Positions 23,869-25,028 of a DNA stretch of 25,028 bases are shown here, piece by piece. This stretch comes from a virus, in the IMG/VR virus record IMGVR_UViG_3300009156_000268, positions 1 through 25,028 of that record; one strand, 5' to 3'. A program made the translations under genes and the position numbers. Under the pieces are notes generated by a model. The model was not told where the DNA came from, ran no database searches, and worked only from the letters and a program-made list of their open reading frames with translations. Within the stretch, counting starts at the first letter, position 1; the number at the start of each line of letters is the position of its first letter.

Positions 23869-24452
23869 CGGGATACTTTACCTTAGAGTATCCTTAACCG
23901 ATATCTACACGTCCGTAGTCCTCTTCACCCCCTTGTTCAGGAGAGAAGACGATCACTTGCGCGTTTGTAGTCTTATCTCCAAAATCCGCTGGAGGCTTAG
24001 TGCTTGTCATGATCGATGACAAGTTGCGCGCAATGATCGACAGTTCCTTCGGATCTTTGTTCTCGATTGATTCAGGAGTTATCCCAGCAACCGTAAAGGC
24101 CAGAACGCCTAAGACTTGGTTTCTGATCGCTAGAGTGTCGCGCTCAATCTTGCTAAGCAGGTCAGGATCAGGCTCATCAGTCGCGGCGATCTTACCATGC
24201 TTGTAATTATGAGCTAACTGGTGAGAAACACCAAATGCTTTAGCAGCACCACGAGTAGTGCCGAGCCGCGCGGCTGAGCCTATTAGACTACGAAAGATAG
24301 GAGGAACGTTCTTCTGTTCTGGGTAACGACCTCCGCGAGAACCTGGATCAGTGAGCGCTCGTCGTTCTGCAAGAACAGCGAGCCTCTCAGGGTCTCCTTC
24401 GGAAGAGATCGTAGGCTCTGTGTATGTCTCTACGGGATACTTTACCTTAGAG
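23869..24452. repeat. 20-bp direct repeat pair
   Basis: CGGGATACTTTACCTTAGAG occurs identically at 23869-23888 (gap before the cold-shock gene) and 24433-24452 (inside the HTH gene, where it encodes SKVKYPV with its flanks). The word CTTTACCTTA recurs once more near 22629 ahead of the lipoprotein gene. Only the two 20-bp copies are repeats; the span between them is ordinary coding sequence. Confidence 0.6.
23871..23893. repeat. Small inverted repeat between the HTH and cold-shock genes
   Basis: GGATACT and AGTATCC form a 7-bp stem around a 9-nt loop, ending one base before the HTH gene's stop codon. It lacks a following T-run. The left arm and loop belong to the 20-bp direct repeat also found at 24433-24452, so it may be a binding site or mRNA structure rather than a terminator. 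Confidence 0.45.
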
Positions 24453-24568
24453 ACTTCCGGCTCGTTGGGTGTTGGTTGGCTGGGATCGGAGGTGGAGATT
24501 CCCAAGCGAGCCAAGAGGTTATCTTTGGAAGTAAGACGCGCGCGTGCCTCGGCCTCTGTGATACGCAT
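23894..24568 (-). CDS. HTH protein, possible small terminase subunit
   Basis: A 224-aa protein with a helix-turn-helix segment at about residues 103-124 (TTRGAAKAFGVSHQLAHNYK), where AAxxxGVS fits the turn and recognition helix. The N-terminus is helical, about 20-70 is a Pro/Ser/Thr-rich linker, and the C-terminal third is helical and acidic. Small terminase subunits have this general build (HTH, oligomerisation helices, acidic C-terminus) and lie upstream of terL, but here seven to eight genes intervene, so a transcriptional regulator is an alternative. I use ATG 24568: it lies 42 nt after the predicted transcription start, whereas the upstream TTG (24673) lies before the promoter. The ribosome site is weak and purine-rich. 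It is the first gene of the leftward operon. Confidence 0.7.
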   Translation of the reverse strand: MRITEAEARARLTSKDNLLARLGISTSDPSQPTPNEPEVSKVKYPVETYTEPTISSEGDPERLAVLAERRALTDPGSRGGRYPEQKNVPPIFRSLIGSAARLGTTRGAAKAFGVSHQLAHNYKHGKIAATDEPDPDLLSKIERDTLAIRNQVLGVLAFTVAGITPESIENKDPKELSIIARNLSSIMTSTKPPADFGDKTTNAQVIVFSPEQGGEEDYGRVDIG

Positions 24569-24616
24569 GTCTTTATCTTTTTTCTTCGACTGTATAGGTA
24601 TTTCTCGCCCGTAGGA

Positions 24617-24646
24617 ATTGTAGCATCTCCATACGTTTGCTGTCAA
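24617..24646 (-). promoter_or_regulatory. Sigma70-like promoter for the leftward operon
   Basis: On the minus strand: -35 TTGACA (24646-24641), 18-nt spacer ending TGC, and -10 TACAAT (24622-24617). The -35 matches consensus at 6 of 6 and the -10 at 5 of 6, with an extended TGn. AT-rich sequence lies just upstream of the -35. Transcription would start near 24610, about 42 nt before the HTH gene's ATG. It is the only strong promoter I see for the 24-kb gene cluster. Confidence 0.8.
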
Positions 24647-24688
24647 GTATTTTCGTAAACCCTTGGTTTTCAAGCACTTAGCGGTAGG

Positions 24689-24705
24689 TGTTCACCGGCT
24701 GAACA
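24689..24705. promoter_or_regulatory. Operator-like palindrome TGTTCA-CCGGC-TGAACA
   Basis: A perfect 6-bp inverted repeat with a 5-nt centre lies about 43 bp upstream of the -35 box of the leftward promoter. Size and symmetry suit a dimeric HTH repressor or activator. The related palindrome in the portal gene (13560-13580) shares its core and flank. Confidence 0.4.
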
Positions 24706-24819
24706 GCTAGGTCTGGGGTTGTCCCGTTGTATTTATCTAATGTAGTGTGTGGACTGGAACAGTCAGATATGGGACCCTATTTGTCTTTTTTGAAAAACAA
24801 GCGCGTTGATCCCTTCGGC

Positions 24820-24849
24820 TCCCCGCGGGTCCTATGGGACCCGCGGGGA
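24820..24849. repeat. Perfect hairpin 1 (13-bp stem)
   Basis: TCCCCGCGGGTCC (24820-24832), loop TATG, and the exact complement GGACCCGCGGGGA (24837-24849). It is very G+C-rich and has no adjacent T-run on either strand, so it is not a standard intrinsic terminator. Confidence 0.9.
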
Positions 24850-24852
24850 CGT

Positions 24853-24878
24853 AGAGTGTCCCCTTGAGGGGACACTCT
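24853..24878. repeat. Perfect hairpin 2 (11-bp stem)
   Basis: AGAGTGTCCCC (24853-24863), loop TTGA, then GGGGACACTCT (24868-24878). It shares the AGTGTCC core with hairpin 3 and follows hairpin 1 by three bases. Confidence 0.9.
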
Positions 24879-24879
24879 G

Positions 24880-24917
24880 CATGACAAAGTGTCCGCTTTC
24901 GCGGACACTTTGTCATG
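24880..24917. repeat. Perfect hairpin 3 (17-bp stem)
   Basis: CATGACAAAGTGTCCGC (24880-24896), loop TTTC, then GCGGACACTTTGTCATG (24901-24917). It is the longest of the three and begins one base after hairpin 2. All three have 4-nt loops. Confidence 0.92.
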
Positions 24918-24961
24918 TAAAAATTACACGAAAAAAACTTTGAGAAAAACGAGCCGAGGCC

Positions 24962-24989
24962 TTGACACGCGCTGTGGAGCTGGTAGAAT
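24962..24989 (+). promoter_or_regulatory. Sigma70-like promoter firing rightward out of the window
   Basis: -35 TTGACA (24962-24967), 16-nt spacer ending TGG, -10 TAGAAT (24984-24989). The extended TGn and A-tracts at about 24931-24949 (UP-element position) strengthen it. Transcription would start near 24996. The leader then has a small GGCGCG-CGA-CGCGCC hairpin (25008-25022) and GAGGAG (25023-25028), which looks like a ribosome site for a plus-strand gene just beyond the edge. Confidence 0.7.
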
Positions 24990-25028
24990 TGTCTTGTTGG
25001 TTGGTTGGGCGCGCGACGCGCCGAGGAG

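Larger units (their letters stand above)
24569..25028. promoter_or_regulatory. Divergent control region without genes
   Basis: No protein-coding frame is convincing here. The stretch holds the leftward promoter, a TGTTCA-N5-TGAACA palindrome, a short GACTG-GAA-CAGTC repeat (24752-24764), two copies of TATGGGACCC (24768-24777 and 24833-24842), a T-run/A-run pair (24785-24798), three perfect hairpins, A-tracts, a rightward promoter, and a GAGGAG at the very edge. It looks like a switch between two divergent transcription units; an origin of replication is an alternative. Confidence 0.65.

Noticed and set aside
24820-24917. Hairpins read as intrinsic terminators
   Set aside because: No T-run follows on either strand within a useful distance, and both flanking promoters point away from them.
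24569-25028. tRNA or attachment site in the control region
   Set aside because: No cloverleaf, T-loop wording or terminal CCA was found, and no integrase is present; the inverted repeats are simple hairpins.
1-25028. Tape-measure gene expected in a long-tailed phage
   Set aside because: The giant protein lies between terminase and portal, not in the tail module, and lacks the long transmembrane or coiled-coil pattern; the gene order fits a short tail instead.

Overview
This window looks like the structural (late) half of a tailed double-stranded DNA phage, most plausibly a short-tailed (podovirus-like) one. Every confident gene is on the minus strand. Genes are packed with 1-35 nt overlaps or gaps of a few bases, and many are linked by ATGA, TAATG, TGATG or TAGTG stop/start junctions. 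No integrase, tRNA, rRNA, insertion sequence, CRISPR array or attachment site is visible, so I cannot say whether this is a free phage or an integrated one. Two exported proteins suggest a Gram-negative host: one has a lipobox and one has a PEP-CTERM (exosortase) sorting signal. The second would require a host with an exosortase. The host is inference only.

Layout in the direction of transcription (right to left). 24.57-25.03 kb is a divergent control region. It has a strong sigma70-like promoter firing left, another firing right out of the window, and three perfect hairpins between them. 20.6-24.6 kb carries an HTH protein (possible small terminase), a cold-shock protein, a proline-rich unknown, a lipoprotein, a PEP-CTERM protein and four small proteins (one a membrane protein). 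9.1-20.6 kb is the packaging and head module: large terminase, a 117-aa unknown, a 1490-aa multidomain protein ending in an HD hydrolase domain, portal, scaffold and major capsid protein. 2.3-9.0 kb is the connector and tail module: two unknowns (one with a zinc ribbon), a gp4-like adaptor, a small virion protein, a tail-nozzle-like protein, a fibronectin-III tail protein, a further tail protein, a 51-aa coiled coil and a fibre. Apart from the inserted genes, the order terL-portal-scaffold-coat-adaptor-tail hub matches phage P22. No tape-measure gene is seen, which fits a short tail.

1-2.3 kb holds the most unusual locus. A virion-associated-looking protein has three GSIW modules and about 31 His-x-Asp (HxD) motifs. 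It is translationally coupled to a radical SAM/SPASM enzyme whose own C-terminus carries six HxD motifs, followed by a further gene cut by the window edge. I read this as a phage-encoded peptide- or protein-modification system acting on a tail appendage, analogous to but distinct from the bacterial His-Xaa-Ser (Hxs) systems. The sequence shows the repeats and the enzyme motifs; the chemistry and purpose are inferred.

Other points of interest are the phage-borne PEP-CTERM protein next to a lipoprotein, the giant HD-domain protein between terminase and portal, and a portal with a zinc ribbon split by a proline-rich loop. Lysis, replication and most regulatory genes are not in this window, although the 64-aa membrane protein beside the terminase is a possible holin.
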